64,000 nucleotides of DNA. Origin: Enemella evansiae. GTDB lineage: Bacteria > Actinomycetota > Actinomycetes > Propionibacteriales > Propionibacteriaceae. The stretch spans positions 58,293 through 122,292 of the forward strand of contig NZ_NMVP01000004.1 of NCBI RefSeq assembly GCF_002250705.1, given 5' to 3'. Shown piece by piece: positions 17,125 through 25,673 of the stretch. The notes under the pieces were generated by a model. That model ran no database searches. It was given only the letters and a program-made list of their open reading frames with translations, and was not told the DNA's origin. Every line of letters starts with the position of its first letter. The first letter of the stretch is position 1. The position numbers and the translations under genes were made by a program.

Positions 17125-18854
17125 GCGGCCTCCTCGGCGCTCAGCTGGGAATCGACGATCTCGGCATAGGTCGGGCAGGTCTGCAGCAGCTCCTCGTGTC
17201 GGCCGCGGCCGACGATCGAACCGTCCTCCAGCACGATGATCTGGTCGGCATCGGCGATGGTGGAGACCCGTTGGGCGACCAGCAGCACCGAGGCGTTGCG
17301 GGTGAACGGCCGCAGCGCGGCCCGCAGCCGGGCGTCGGTGGCCACATCGAGCGCGGAGAAGCAGTCGTCGAAGAGATAGATCTCCGGCTTCTTGACCAGC
17401 GCGCGGGCGATCGAGAGCCGCTGTCGCTGGCCGCCGGACACGTTGCCGCCGCCCTGGCTGATCTCGGCGGCCAGGCCACCGTCCATGGCGGACACGAAGT
17501 CCTCGGCCTGGGCGATCCGCAGTGCCTCCCAGAGTTCGTCGTCGGTGGCGTCGGGGTTGCCGTAGCGCAGGTTGCTGGCGACGGTTCCCGAGAACAGGAA
17601 GGGTTTCTGCGGGACCAGGCCGATCCGGCGCCACAGTTCCTCCGGGTCGAGGTCGCGGACGTCCACCCCGTCGACCCGGACCTCGCCCTCGGTGGCGTCG
17701 AACAGCCGTGGTACCAGGTTGACCAGCGTGGACTTGCCGGCGCCGGTGGAGCCGATGATGGCGGTGGTCTGCCCCGGCTCGGCGAGCAGGCCGATGTGGT
17801 GCAGCACCGAGCGATCCGCGCCAGGATAGGAGAAGCTGACGTCGTCGAACTCGACCACACCCCGGGTCTCGGTCGGGCGTACGCCCCGGGCGGGCGGCAC
17901 GACCGAGCTCTCGGTGTCCAGCACCTCGTTGATCCGCTCGGCCGATACCGAGGCGCGCGGGGCCATGAACAGCATGAACGAGGCCATCATCACCGACATC
18001 AGGATCTGCACCAGATAGGTGAGGAAGGCGGTCAGCTGGCCGACCTGCAGGTCACCGGTGGCGATCCGCTGGGCGCCGAACCAGATCACCGCGACCGAGG
18101 AGGCGTTCAGCACGAAGGTGACCACCGGGAACATCAGCGCCATCAGCCGGCCGACACTGGTCGCGGTCCGGGTCAGATCGGCGTTCGCCTCCTCGAATCG
18201 CCTTGTCTCCTGGGATTCGCGGGTGAAGGCGCGGACCACACGGATGCCGGTGATCTGCTCGCGCAGCACCCGGTTCAGGGTGTCGATCTTGGTCTGCATG
18301 CTGCGGAACAGCGGCGACATCCGGCTGACCAGCAGCACCATCACCGCGGCCAGCACCGGCACCGCGACCGCCATCAGCAGGGTCAGCCCGGGATCCTCGC
18401 GGAGTGCCATCACCACCCCGCCGACCATCGTGATCGGCGCCGCGACGACGACCGTCGCGGTCATCACGATCAGCATCTGCACCTGCTGCACATCGTTGGT
18501 GTTGCGGGTGATCAGTGTCGGTGCGCCGAACTGGTTCATCTCCCTGGTGGAGAAGGAGAGTACGCGGCCGAACAGGGCGGCACGGACATCGCGGCCGAAG
18601 CTCATCGCGGTCATCGCACCGAAGCGGGTCGCGGTGATCGCGCAGACGACCTGGATCAGGCTGACCCCCAGCATGATCAGGCCCATCCGCCAGATGTGGC
18701 CGATGTCGCCGGTGACCACGCCGTCGTCGATGATCGAGGCGTTCAGGGTGGGCAGGAACAGCGAGGCGATGGTGCCGACCAGTTGCAGCACCACCACCGC
18801 GCAGAGCAATCCCTTGTAGGGCTTGAGAAAGCGGCGGGACAGTCGGATCAGCAC
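17121..18854 (-). CDS. ABC exporter, degenerate half
   Basis: A 577-residue half-transporter with six TM helices and an ATPase. Walker A is GSTGAGKST and the signature [15 protein letters not shown] is canonical. However, the Walker B reads [12 protein letters not shown], so the catalytic Glu is Asp, and the H-loop reads [10 protein letters not shown], so the switch His is Gln. Both changes are hallmarks of the non-hydrolysing site in heterodimeric exporters. The GTG start at 18854 overlaps the TetR stop by seven bases, and the stop overlaps the partner start. The three genes are a single coupled operon led by their probable repressor. Confidence 0.91.
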   Translation of the reverse strand: MLIRLSRRFLKPYKGLLCAVVVLQLVGTIASLFLPTLNASIIDDGVVTGDIGHIWRMGLIMLGVSLIQVVCAITATRFGAMTAMSFGRDVRAALFGRVLSFSTREMNQFGAPTLITRNTNDVQQVQMLIVMTATVVVAAPITMVGGVVMALREDPGLTLLMAVAVPVLAAVMVLLVSRMSPLFRSMQTKIDTLNRVLREQITGIRVVRAFTRESQETRRFEEANADLTRTATSVGRLMALMFPVVTFVLNASSVAVIWFGAQRIATGDLQVGQLTAFLTYLVQILMSVMMASFMLFMAPRASVSAERINEVLDTESSVVPPARGVRPTETRGVVEFDDVSFSYPGADRSVLHHIGLLAEPGQTTAIIGSTGAGKSTLVNLVPRLFDATEGEVRVDGVDVRDLDPEELWRRIGLVPQKPFLFSGTVASNLRYGNPDATDDELWEALRIAQAEDFVSAMDGGLAAEISQGGGNVSGGQRQRLSIARALVKKPEIYLFDDCFSALDVATDARLRAALRPFTRNASVLLVAQRVSTIADADQIIVLEDGSIVGRGRHEELLQTCPTYAEIVDSQLSAEEAA

Positions 18855-19459
18855 GAGCGCTCCTGGGTGAGGATGCCGTGCAGCATGATCTGCACGATCG
18901 TGTGCGGGTCGGTGATCGCCTCGTCGGAGATCATCGGGTGGGAGGTGGCGAAGGCGAGGGAGCGCAGCAGTGAGGCCGCCGCGGTGGCGTCCAGGGTGAG
19001 CTGGTCGGCGTCGTCGCCGATGACGGCGGCGATGGCGGTGACCAACTGGTCGTTGTGGGCCTTGTGTTCGGCGTGGCTGCGGTGCCGCGGTTGGACCGGG
19101 GAGCCGTCGCCCGAGGCGTACATCGCCATCATCAGCACGCTGATGTCGCGGACCCGCCGCTGCCAGATCGCGACGACCGCTTCCAGCCGTTCGGCCAGGG
19201 GGCGGGCGGTGTCGATCGCGGCGAGCTCGGCCAGCATCGGCTCGGGGTCCATCGCGTATTCGATCGAGGCGGCCAGCAGCTCGTCCTTGTTGGCGAAGAC
19301 GCGGAAGATGGTGCCCTCGGCGACACCGGCGGCGCGGGCGATCTCGGCGGTGCTGACCCGGGCGCCGCGCTCGCGCAGCAGCGGCAGGGTCGCTTCGACC
19401 AGGACCCGGCGACGCTCGGCCGCGGGCAGGGCGGGGGCTCTCGGACTCACCCCGCCCAC
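18848..19459 (-). CDS. TetR family repressor heading the ABC-exporter operon
   Basis: A 203-residue TetR regulator with HTH at residues 20-62 (VSTAEIARAAGVAEGTIFRVFANKDEL). It is the first gene of the exporter operon and a perfect 14-bp palindrome AGTGAGTACTCACT lies just upstream of its start, which predicts autorepression with relief by an exported compound. Start could be the GTG at 19459 or the one three codons later (19450). No ribosome site is clear, so a short or absent leader is possible. Confidence 0.87.
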   Translation of the reverse strand: MGGVSPRAPALPAAERRRVLVEATLPLLRERGARVSTAEIARAAGVAEGTIFRVFANKDELLAASIEYAMDPEPMLAELAAIDTARPLAERLEAVVAIWQRRVRDISVLMMAMYASGDGSPVQPRHRSHAEHKAHNDQLVTAIAAVIGDDADQLTLDATAAASLLRSLAFATSHPMISDEAITDPHTIVQIMLHGILTQERSC

Positions 19460-19466
19460 AGTAGTG

Positions 19467-19480
19467 AGTGAGTACTCACT
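19467..19480. promoter_or_regulatory. TetR operator AGTGAGTACTCACT
   Basis: Perfect 14-bp palindrome centred between 19473 and 19474, within an extended GTGAGTGAGTACTCACTTCAC. It sits 8 bases upstream of the TetR start codon, probably over the promoter. Confidence 0.82.
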
Positions 19481-19494
19481 TCACAATATGTTCA

Positions 19495-19557
19495 CGCTCA
19501 TCGATCGGTACGCCGGGCCGCAGCGAAGCGGAACACCGGCGTACTGGTCGAGATGAG
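19495..19557. repeat. Diverged copy of the 60-bp intergenic repeat
   Basis: Reads GCTCATCGATCGG... to ...TGGTCGAGATGAGG, i.e. the TCATCTCGA/TCGATGAGC ends of the 7361 family in inverted orientation with a GCAGCGAAGCGG centre. It lies downstream of the ParA-like gene stop. Confidence 0.55.
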
Positions 19558-19595
19558 GTGGAGCGAGGTCCCCGCCGAGGAGCGGGGCAGGCGGG

Positions 19596-21143
19596 TCAGT
19601 CGCGGTCGCTGGCCGAGAGCCGTCGCGCGACCTCGGCGGCGAGCTGCAGGGCCGCCCGCCGGGTGGCCGGCTTCAGCTGGGCGTAGTCGATGACCCCGCC
19701 CTCGGCGAGGTGCGGATCGGTGGGGATCTCCACGATCGGGTGCGAGGAGCCGAACCAGGAGGCGCCGTTGGCCTTCACCTTGGTCTGGGTGTCGGCGGGC
19801 CCGTTGGTGGCCGCGATGACGGTCCGCTTCAGCAGCTCGGGATGCGCGTCCTGCAGGGTCTCCAGCATCCGGGCGGCCGGGATCAGGCTGTCCGAGCGCC
19901 ACTTCGTCGGCACCACCAGGCAGTCGGCGACCTCGGCCGCGGCGACCCAGTTCGGTGCCGCCTCGTTGTTGCCGGTGTCGGTGACGATGACCTGGAAGAA
20001 CCGGGCGAAGACGTCGTGCACCTCGCGGAAGTCCTGGTCGCTGATCACCCGCTCGGAGGTCTGCGCCGAGCCGAGGGTGTAGAAGGTGCCGCTGGCCTGG
20101 TGGTTCAGGAAGTGCGCCAGATCGGTGAACTGGGCGTCGCTGCGCTGCAGCCGCTCCATCGATTCCAGCAGGTCGCGGACATTGCGGCGGTGCGGGGACG
20201 CGGACCGGTCGGGCATCGTGCCGCGCAGTTCGTTGTTGTCCCAGGCGACCACACCGCCACCGCGGGCGAGGCCGAAGGCCGCGGCGAGCAGCAGCGCGGT
20301 CGGGGTCTTGCCGGCGCCGCCCTTGGGGTTGGCGACCATGATCGTCACCGGCCGGGTGAAGACGGTCTTGGCGACCTCGGTGTCGCGGTTCTCGTCCAGC
20401 TCGCGCTGGGTCGGTGCGAGCCCGAAGCGGGCCCGCCAGCCGGTCCGCGCCTTCGGCGGGCTGGCCGGGGTGAGCTGGGCGATCAGTTCGCCGGCCGAAT
20501 AGCGCTCACCCGACTGCCCGGGCTGGCCCGGCTGCGACCTCGGCCGTTCGGTCTCGGTGCGCGGCTGGTCCGGTGTACGCCCCTGCGGGGCCTGGGACTG
20601 GGGGCGCGGCGCCGGTGCGGACTGCGGGCGGGTCGGTTTTGGGGCCGGGGCGGACTGCTGCCCGCTCGGCCGGGGTGCCGTCGGGCGCTCGTCGGCGCCC
20701 TTCGCGCCAGGCTTCTCGGCGCCAGGCTTCTCGGCCGGCTTGTCGGTGGCCCGATCGGCCGGCTTGTCGGCGGCCCGCTCGGTGCCCCGATCGGCAGGCT
20801 TGTCGGCGGCCCGTTCGGTGGGCTCGTCGGTGGGTTTGTCACCGGACGTGTCGGTCACGTCCTTTGCCGCGGGCCGGTCCGGATCGGTCGAGGGCTTCGG
20901 ATCCTGCCCGGCTCCGGGCTCGTCGGTGCCCTGCTGGTCGGCACTGGTCTGGGTCACGGAGTCCTTGGTCTGGTCGGTAGCTGCCTGCTCGGACTCGTCA
21001 TCGGCCGCGCGGGCCGCCCGATGCGCGGGGCGCTCCGGGCGATCGTCGTCGGTGGAGTCCTCGTCGGGTCCCCAGCTGCGTCGGCCGACCGGTGTCACGG
21101 TCTCCTCCGCATCGCCGCTCGTCCGCTTGGGATCGTCGCTCAT
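19596..21143 (-). CDS. ParA/MinD-like ATPase with long disordered N-terminus
   Basis: A 515-residue protein. Residues 1-240 are low-complexity, rich in Asp/Glu/Pro/Lys/Arg, with short tandem units such as ERAADKPADR and TDKPAEKPGAEKPGAKG. The ATPase begins near residue 265 with a deviant Walker A PKGGAGKTPTALLL, followed by AWDNNELRGTMPDR and VIVTDTGNNEAAP. This architecture is seen in actinobacterial MinD-like proteins such as the ESX-associated EspI group. No ESX genes, parB or partition site is nearby, so chromosome-partition naming is not justified. The ATG at 21143 follows GGAGGGAAC. Role unknown; membrane-system scaffolding or positioning is a guess. Confidence 0.8.
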   Translation of the reverse strand: MSDDPKRTSGDAEETVTPVGRRSWGPDEDSTDDDRPERPAHRAARAADDESEQAATDQTKDSVTQTSADQQGTDEPGAGQDPKPSTDPDRPAAKDVTDTSGDKPTDEPTERAADKPADRGTERAADKPADRATDKPAEKPGAEKPGAKGADERPTAPRPSGQQSAPAPKPTRPQSAPAPRPQSQAPQGRTPDQPRTETERPRSQPGQPGQSGERYSAGELIAQLTPASPPKARTGWRARFGLAPTQRELDENRDTEVAKTVFTRPVTIMVANPKGGAGKTPTALLLAAAFGLARGGGVVAWDNNELRGTMPDRSASPHRRNVRDLLESMERLQRSDAQFTDLAHFLNHQASGTFYTLGSAQTSERVISDQDFREVHDVFARFFQVIVTDTGNNEAAPNWVAAAEVADCLVVPTKWRSDSLIPAARMLETLQDAHPELLKRTVIAATNGPADTQTKVKANGASWFGSSHPIVEIPTDPHLAEGGVIDYAQLKPATRRAALQLAAEVARRLSASDRD

Positions 21144-21292
21144 TGTTCCCTCCGGTACCCCAACAGGCCGTGGATAAACGTAGCATCAACAGTCACAGCC
21201 GCCAGATTCGTCACAGCCCTCAATGTTGTCGGGGTCGCGCGGCCACCGACCCCGCGGTGACGACGCTTGGCCGGGCGTCCAGAATCGGGGTT

Positions 21293-21985
21293 GTGCAGAG
21301 CAACGATCCCAGCCCCGACCTCTTCGACCGGGACTTCGCCGCGGTCATCTTCGACATGGACGGCACCCTGGTCGATTCCACCCCAGCCATCGTGCGCACC
21401 TGGACCACCTGGGCGATCGAGCACGACATCACCGCCGAACAGCTGCAGGGCTTCCACGGCGTACCGTCGGGGGACGTGATCCGCTCGCTGCTCCCGGCCG
21501 ACCGCGCGGACGCGGCGATCGCTCGGATCGACGAGCTCGAGATCGCCGACGTGGCCGATGTCATCGCGCTGCCCGGGGCGGCGGACGCACTCGCGGCCCT
21601 GCCCCCCGACCGCGCCGCCATCGCCACCTCCGCGAACCGGTCGCTGGCGCTGGCCCGGCTCGCCGCGGCCGGCATCGAGGTGCCCGAGGTGCTGGTCACC
21701 GTCGATGACGTGACCCGCGGCAAACCCGCACCCGACCCGTTCCTGGTCGCCGCCGAACGGCTCGGCCAGGATCCCGCCGACTGCCTGGTCGTCGAGGACG
21801 CACCGAAAGGCCTGGCCGCCGCCGCGGCCGCCGGCTGCGCCCGGCTGGCGGTGGTCACCACCACCCCGGCCGAGGAGTTGGAGGCCGACGCGATCGTGCC
21901 GGATCTGGGCGTCGTCCGGTTCGCGGCCATAGCAGGTGAGCAGGGGCGGATCCGGATCCGCAACGTCTTCCGAGACGGGTCTTGA
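21293..21985 (+). CDS. HAD-superfamily sugar phosphatase
   Basis: A 230-residue HAD hydrolase with all four motifs: FDMDGTLVDS (nucleophile and acid/base Asp), IATSANRS (Ser/Thr), RGKPAPDPF (Lys) and CLVVEDAPKG (metal Asp pair). The helical cap inserted after motif I places it with beta-phosphoglucomutase-like phosphatases that act on small sugar or polyol phosphates. The GTG at 21293 puts motif I near residue 19; longer frames upstream lack conservation. It is followed 67 bases later by 6-phosphogluconate dehydrogenase, so a metabolite-repair role in the pentose phosphate pathway is possible. Confidence 0.85.
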   Translation: MQSNDPSPDLFDRDFAAVIFDMDGTLVDSTPAIVRTWTTWAIEHDITAEQLQGFHGVPSGDVIRSLLPADRADAAIARIDELEIADVADVIALPGAADALAALPPDRAAIATSANRSLALARLAAAGIEVPEVLVTVDDVTRGKPAPDPFLVAAERLGQDPADCLVVEDAPKGLAAAAAAGCARLAVVTTTPAEELEADAIVPDLGVVRFAAIAGEQGRIRIRNVFRDGS

Positions 21986-22052
21986 GCCGCACCCGGACCG
22001 GGCGCGTAGATTCGACCGAGCACGCGCAACGAACGCCCGGAAAGGGACGGCG

Positions 22053-23543
22053 ATGACTGATTCCAGCAACCCCAGCGACGGCACGGCGACGAAGGCCGGC
22101 AGCAACACCGGCCGCGCCAACATCGGGGTCACCGGCATGGCGGTGATGGGGTCGAACCTGGCCCGCAATCTCGCCTCCCGCGAGGGCAACACGGTGGCGA
22201 TCCACAACCGCACCACGGCCAAGACCGAGGAGCTCGCCAAGGCGCATCCCGACGCGGGCTTCATCCCCACCGAGACCGTCGCCGACTTCGCCGACGCGCT
22301 CGCCAGGCCGCGGACCGCGATCATCATGGTCAAGGCCGGTGCCCCGACCGATGCGGTGATCGACGAGCTGGCCGGGGTCTTCGAACCCGGTGACATCATC
22401 GTCGACGGCGGCAATGCCGACTTCCGCGACACCATCCGCCGGGAACGCGCGCTGCGCGAGCAGGGCATCAACTTCGTCGGCTGCGGCATCTCCGGCGGCG
22501 AGGAGGGGGCCTTGAACGGGCCCTCGCTGATGCCCGGCGGCAGCGCCGAGGCGTACACCACCCTCGGCCCGATCCTGGAGAGCATCGCGGCCCGCGCCGA
22601 GGACGGCAGCCCCTGTGTCACCCACGTCGGCACCGACGGCGCCGGCCACTTCGTCAAGATGGTGCACAACGGCATCGAGTACGCCGACATGCAGCTGATC
22701 GGCGAGGCCTACGACCTGCTCCGCCGGGTGCTCGGCAAGACCACCAGCGAGATCGCCGACATCTTCAACGAGTGGAACGCCGGCGAGCTGAACTCCTATC
22801 TGATCGAGATCACCGCCGATGTGCTGCGCCAGGCCGACCCGCGCGGCGGCGGCGAACCCCTGCTGGACAAGGTGTTGGACGCCGCCGGCGCCAAGGGCAC
22901 CGGCAGCTGGACGGTGCAGATCGCGCTCGGTCTGGGCGTACCGGTCTCCGGGATCGCCGAGGCCGTCTTCGCCCGCTCGCTGTCCTCGGACCCGGACCGG
23001 CGCCGGATCGGCCGAGCGCTGCCCGGGCCGGATCAACCGATCGACATCGAGGATCCGCAGGCGTTCATCGACCAGATCCGCGACGCCCTCTATGCCGCCA
23101 AGATCATCGCCTACGCCCAGGGTTTCGACCTGATCGCCGCCGGTGCCCTCCACTACGGCTGGGAGATCCAGCCCGGTGAGATCGCCCGGATCTGGCGGGC
23201 CGGCTGCATCATCCGGGCCCGCTTCCTGGACACGATCACCGCCGCGTACGCCGAGAACCCCGACCTGATCACCCTGCTCGAGGCCCCGGTGTTCGCCGAC
23301 GCCCTGGGCCGGGCCCAGGCGGGCTGGCGCACCGTGGTCTCGGCGGCGGTCGCCTCCGGCGTCCCGGTGCCGGCGTTCTCGACCTCGCTGGCCTACTACG
23401 ACGCGCTCCGCTCGCCGCGGCTGCCGGCCGCGCTGACCCAGTTGCAGCGCGACTTCTTCGGCGCGCACACCTACGCCCGCACCGACGACGAGGGCATGTT
23501 CCACACCCTGTGGTCGGGTGATCGCGCCGAGGTGCGGGCGTAG
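22053..23543 (+). CDS. gnd: 6-phosphogluconate dehydrogenase, decarboxylating
   Basis: A 496-residue enzyme converting 6-phosphogluconate to ribulose 5-phosphate and CO2 with NAD(P)+. An N-terminal GVTGMAVMGSNLARN Rossmann loop is at about residue 26, the substrate site GGNADFRDT and the catalytic segment GCGISGGEEGALNGPSLMPGG follow, then HVGTDGAGHFVKMVHNGIEY with the catalytic Lys. The C-terminal KGTGSW and ALRS...QRDFFGAHTYAR complete the long dimeric form. The ATG at 22053 follows AAAGGGA; the first 20 residues are a polar extension. It is convergent with ridA. Confidence 0.96.
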   Translation: MTDSSNPSDGTATKAGSNTGRANIGVTGMAVMGSNLARNLASREGNTVAIHNRTTAKTEELAKAHPDAGFIPTETVADFADALARPRTAIIMVKAGAPTDAVIDELAGVFEPGDIIVDGGNADFRDTIRRERALREQGINFVGCGISGGEEGALNGPSLMPGGSAEAYTTLGPILESIAARAEDGSPCVTHVGTDGAGHFVKMVHNGIEYADMQLIGEAYDLLRRVLGKTTSEIADIFNEWNAGELNSYLIEITADVLRQADPRGGGEPLLDKVLDAAGAKGTGSWTVQIALGLGVPVSGIAEAVFARSLSSDPDRRRIGRALPGPDQPIDIEDPQAFIDQIRDALYAAKIIAYAQGFDLIAAGALHYGWEIQPGEIARIWRAGCIIRARFLDTITAAYAENPDLITLLEAPVFADALGRAQAGWRTVVSAAVASGVPVPAFSTSLAYYDALRSPRLPAALTQLQRDFFGAHTYARTDDEGMFHTLWSGDRAEVRA

Positions 23544-23588
23544 CGCCGAATCGATCCTGCGTGTCGAGGGATCCGGCCGGGTGCCGGG

Positions 23589-23969
23589 TCAGTCCTGCGG
23601 AATCGCTGCCACCACGTCGATCTCGACGAGGATGTTGTTCAGCTGCGAGCCGACCGTGGTGCGCACCGGGAAGGGCTCGGTGAAGAACTCCCGATAGGCG
23701 TCGTTGAACTCGGCGAAGTCGGCCAGATCGGCCAGATGCACGGTCGTCTTCACGCAGTCATCGAGGGTGAGCTCGTGCTGGGCGAGCACGGTGGCGACAT
23801 TGCGCAGCACCTGCCGGGTCTGGTCGGCGACGCTGTCGGGCACCTGCCCGGTGGCCGGGTCCTGCGGGCCGAAACCGGCGGTGTAGACGAATCCGTTCGC
23901 GATCACGCCCTGGCTGTAGGGCCCGGCCGGCTGCGGTGCGTCGGCGGTGTGGATGCCAACCTTGGTCAT
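23589..23969 (-). CDS. RidA-family enamine/imine deaminase
   Basis: A 126-residue YjgF/RidA protein: PQPAGPYSQGVIANGFVYTAG, then a central DQTRQVLRNVATVLAQ helix and the C-terminal FPVRTTVG with the conserved Arg that anchors the substrate carboxylate, followed by NNILVEIDVVA. RidA hydrolyses reactive 2-aminoacrylate made by serine/threonine dehydratases. It lies 93 bases downstream of an acylase/dehydratase/transporter operon on the same strand, so it probably scavenges the enamine formed by the D-serine dehydratase-like enzyme there. A ribosome site AAGGAAA precedes the ATG. Three tandem hairpins lie between it and the acylase. Confidence 0.9.
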   Translation of the reverse strand: MTKVGIHTADAPQPAGPYSQGVIANGFVYTAGFGPQDPATGQVPDSVADQTRQVLRNVATVLAQHELTLDDCVKTTVHLADLADFAEFNDAYREFFTEPFPVRTTVGSQLNNILVEIDVVAAIPQD

Positions 23970-24014
23970 GGGGTTTCCTTTCCTTGTGGGGAATCTGGGG
24001 AATCTGGGGGAGTA

Positions 24015-24088
24015 CGCCGCAGTCCGCGGCGCGTCATGGGCTGCGCCGCAGTCCGCGGCGAGTCATGGGCTGCGCCGCAGTCCGCGGC
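24015..24088. repeat. Three tandem 29-bp units, each a GC hairpin
   Basis: CGCCGCAGTCCGCGGC begins at 24015, 24044 and 24073 (period 29); the connecting bases GTCATGGGCTG are also repeated. Each unit can fold GCCGC-AGTCC-GCGGC. The third unit covers the last codons and stop of the deacylase gene, so the array arose by duplication of that gene end. It lies in the transcribed gap before ridA. Confidence 0.85.
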
Positions 24089-25673
24089 CGGGACGTGCGC
24101 CGGTGAGTTCACCGTCGGCCAGCACCGGTACGCCGGCGACCAGCACGTCATCGATACCGACGGCCAGGCCCAGCGGCCGGTCATAGGTCGCGGTGTCGGC
24201 GACGGTCCCGGGGTCGACCAGGATCAGGTCGGCGACCGCACCCGGGCGGATCACACCCCGCTCACCGAGCCGGAACCGCTGCGCCGGCCCGGTGGCCAGG
24301 TGGGCCACGGCATCGGCCCAGGTCCAGGCCTTGCACTCCCGCACATATTCGCGCAGATAGCGCGCGAAACTGCCGCGGGCCCGCGGGTGCGGATGGGCGC
24401 CGATGAAGATGCCGTCCGAGCCGCCCATCATCTCCGGCCGGCCGAAGATCTGGGCGAGCTCGGCGGCACCCCGCTCGTGCGGTACCGCCATCACCGCGTT
24501 CGCCTGCAACCGGGCCGCGGCGAGCAGGTCGAGGGCGAAATCGATCGGTGCCGCACCGGCCCGGGTCGCTGCCTCCTGCAGCGTCAAACCGTGTGCCCAT
24601 GAGAAATCCGGCCCCCCGGCGACCGTGGGGGCGACGTGTGCCACGGTGATCATCCGGGCCCAGTCCGGGCCGAGGCTGGCGCTGGTGGTCACCCTGGCCA
24701 GGCAGGCCGCGCGGAGCTCGGGTCGGCGTACCGGATCGGTCAGGCCGTCCAACACCTCCGCCAGCGGCAGCACCGACAACTCCGGCGGCAGCAACGGCAT
24801 CGCCAACAGGCTGCAGCCGCGGACATAGGGATAGGCATCGAAACTGGTATCGATCCCGGCAGCTGCCAACGCATCGAGCTGGGCGAGCACGATCGATGCA
24901 TCGGCGTGGAAGTGGGAGACGTGCACCGGCAGCTCGGCTCCGGTGGCCGCCGCGGTCAGGTTCGCGATCTCGGCGATCTCGCCGATCCCGGCGGCGGTGT
25001 TCGCCTCGTATCCGCCGCGCATGTGGGTCACATAGACCCCGCCGGCGGTCGCCACCGGTGCGCAGAGCGCCGCGATCTCCGAAGCCTGCTGGAAGATCCC
25101 GGGCACATAGTCCAGTCCGGTGGACAACCCGACGGCCCCCTCGGCCATTCCCTGGGACGCCAGCGCCACCATGGCGGCGGTCTGCTCCGGAGCCGCCGGC
25201 CCGGCGCCCCGGCCGCAGACCTCGTGACGGATCGTGCCGGCCGGGATCAGATAGGCCGCGTTGATCGGGCCGGCACCGTCGATCGAATCGAGGTAACCGG
25301 CCACCCCGCCACCCCGGTAGGCCGGATCGGGTCCGTTGATCGCCGCGAAGTATTCCTCGGCATAGCTGCCCGGGCCGGGTGCATAGGACACCCCGTCCTG
25401 GCCGGCGATGATCGTGGTGATCCCCTGGCGCAGCAGCGCCTGCTGCACCTGCGGATCGCCGAGCATCCCGTCGGCATGGGAATGGGCATCGACGAATCCG
25501 GGCAGCAGCAACCGCCCCGCGGCGTCGATCACCCGGTCGTCGGGGAGGGCCTCGACGGCGCCGACGGCGGTGATCCGCTCGCCCTCGACGGCGACCGCGG
25601 CCGGCTGGGTGTCCCCGCCGGCCGGGATCGAACCGCCGCGCAGCACGATCCGGCCGGCACCGGTCGCCACCAT
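24063..25673 (-). CDS. N-acyl-D-amino-acid deacylase-like amidohydrolase
   Basis: A 536-residue amidohydrolase-3 enzyme of the D-aminoacylase type, which removes the acyl group from N-acyl-D-amino acids. The metal motif DAHSHADGM has His64 and His66, with YVTHMRGG, LPVHVSHFHAD and GGSDGIFIG further on. In characterised D-aminoacylases a Cys (Cys96 of the Alcaligenes enzyme) binds the essential zinc; counting from the His pair, the equivalent here is Asp93 in IIAGQDGVSYAP. The ATG at 25673 shares one base with the upstream stop (TGATG), so the longer open frame upstream is rejected. Co-transcribed with the PLP enzyme and transporter. Dipeptidase or other amidase activity cannot be excluded. 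Confidence 0.82.
   Translation of the reverse strand: MVATGAGRIVLRGGSIPAGGDTQPAAVAVEGERITAVGAVEALPDDRVIDAAGRLLLPGFVDAHSHADGMLGDPQVQQALLRQGITTIIAGQDGVSYAPGPGSYAEEYFAAINGPDPAYRGGGVAGYLDSIDGAGPINAAYLIPAGTIRHEVCGRGAGPAAPEQTAAMVALASQGMAEGAVGLSTGLDYVPGIFQQASEIAALCAPVATAGGVYVTHMRGGYEANTAAGIGEIAEIANLTAAATGAELPVHVSHFHADASIVLAQLDALAAAGIDTSFDAYPYVRGCSLLAMPLLPPELSVLPLAEVLDGLTDPVRRPELRAACLARVTTSASLGPDWARMITVAHVAPTVAGGPDFSWAHGLTLQEAATRAGAAPIDFALDLLAAARLQANAVMAVPHERGAAELAQIFGRPEMMGGSDGIFIGAHPHPRARGSFARYLREYVRECKAWTWADAVAHLATGPAQRFRLGERGVIRPGAVADLILVDPGTVADTATYDRPLGLAVGIDDVLVAGVPVLADGELTGARPGRGLRRSP

Noticed and set aside
19596..21143. Chromosome-partition ParA
   Set aside because: No parB gene, parS-like site or origin genes are near, and the long disordered N-terminus is unlike chromosomal ParA.
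24015..24088. Period-29 repeats resembling a mini CRISPR array
   Set aside because: The spacers are also repeated, there are only three units, no cas genes are nearby, and the third unit is coding. It is a local tandem duplication.
24896..25264. Long open frames opposite to real genes (many similar cases)
   Set aside because: High GC removes stops in shadow frames; these translate to Arg/Pro/Gly-rich text without motifs and are covered by convincing genes on the other strand.
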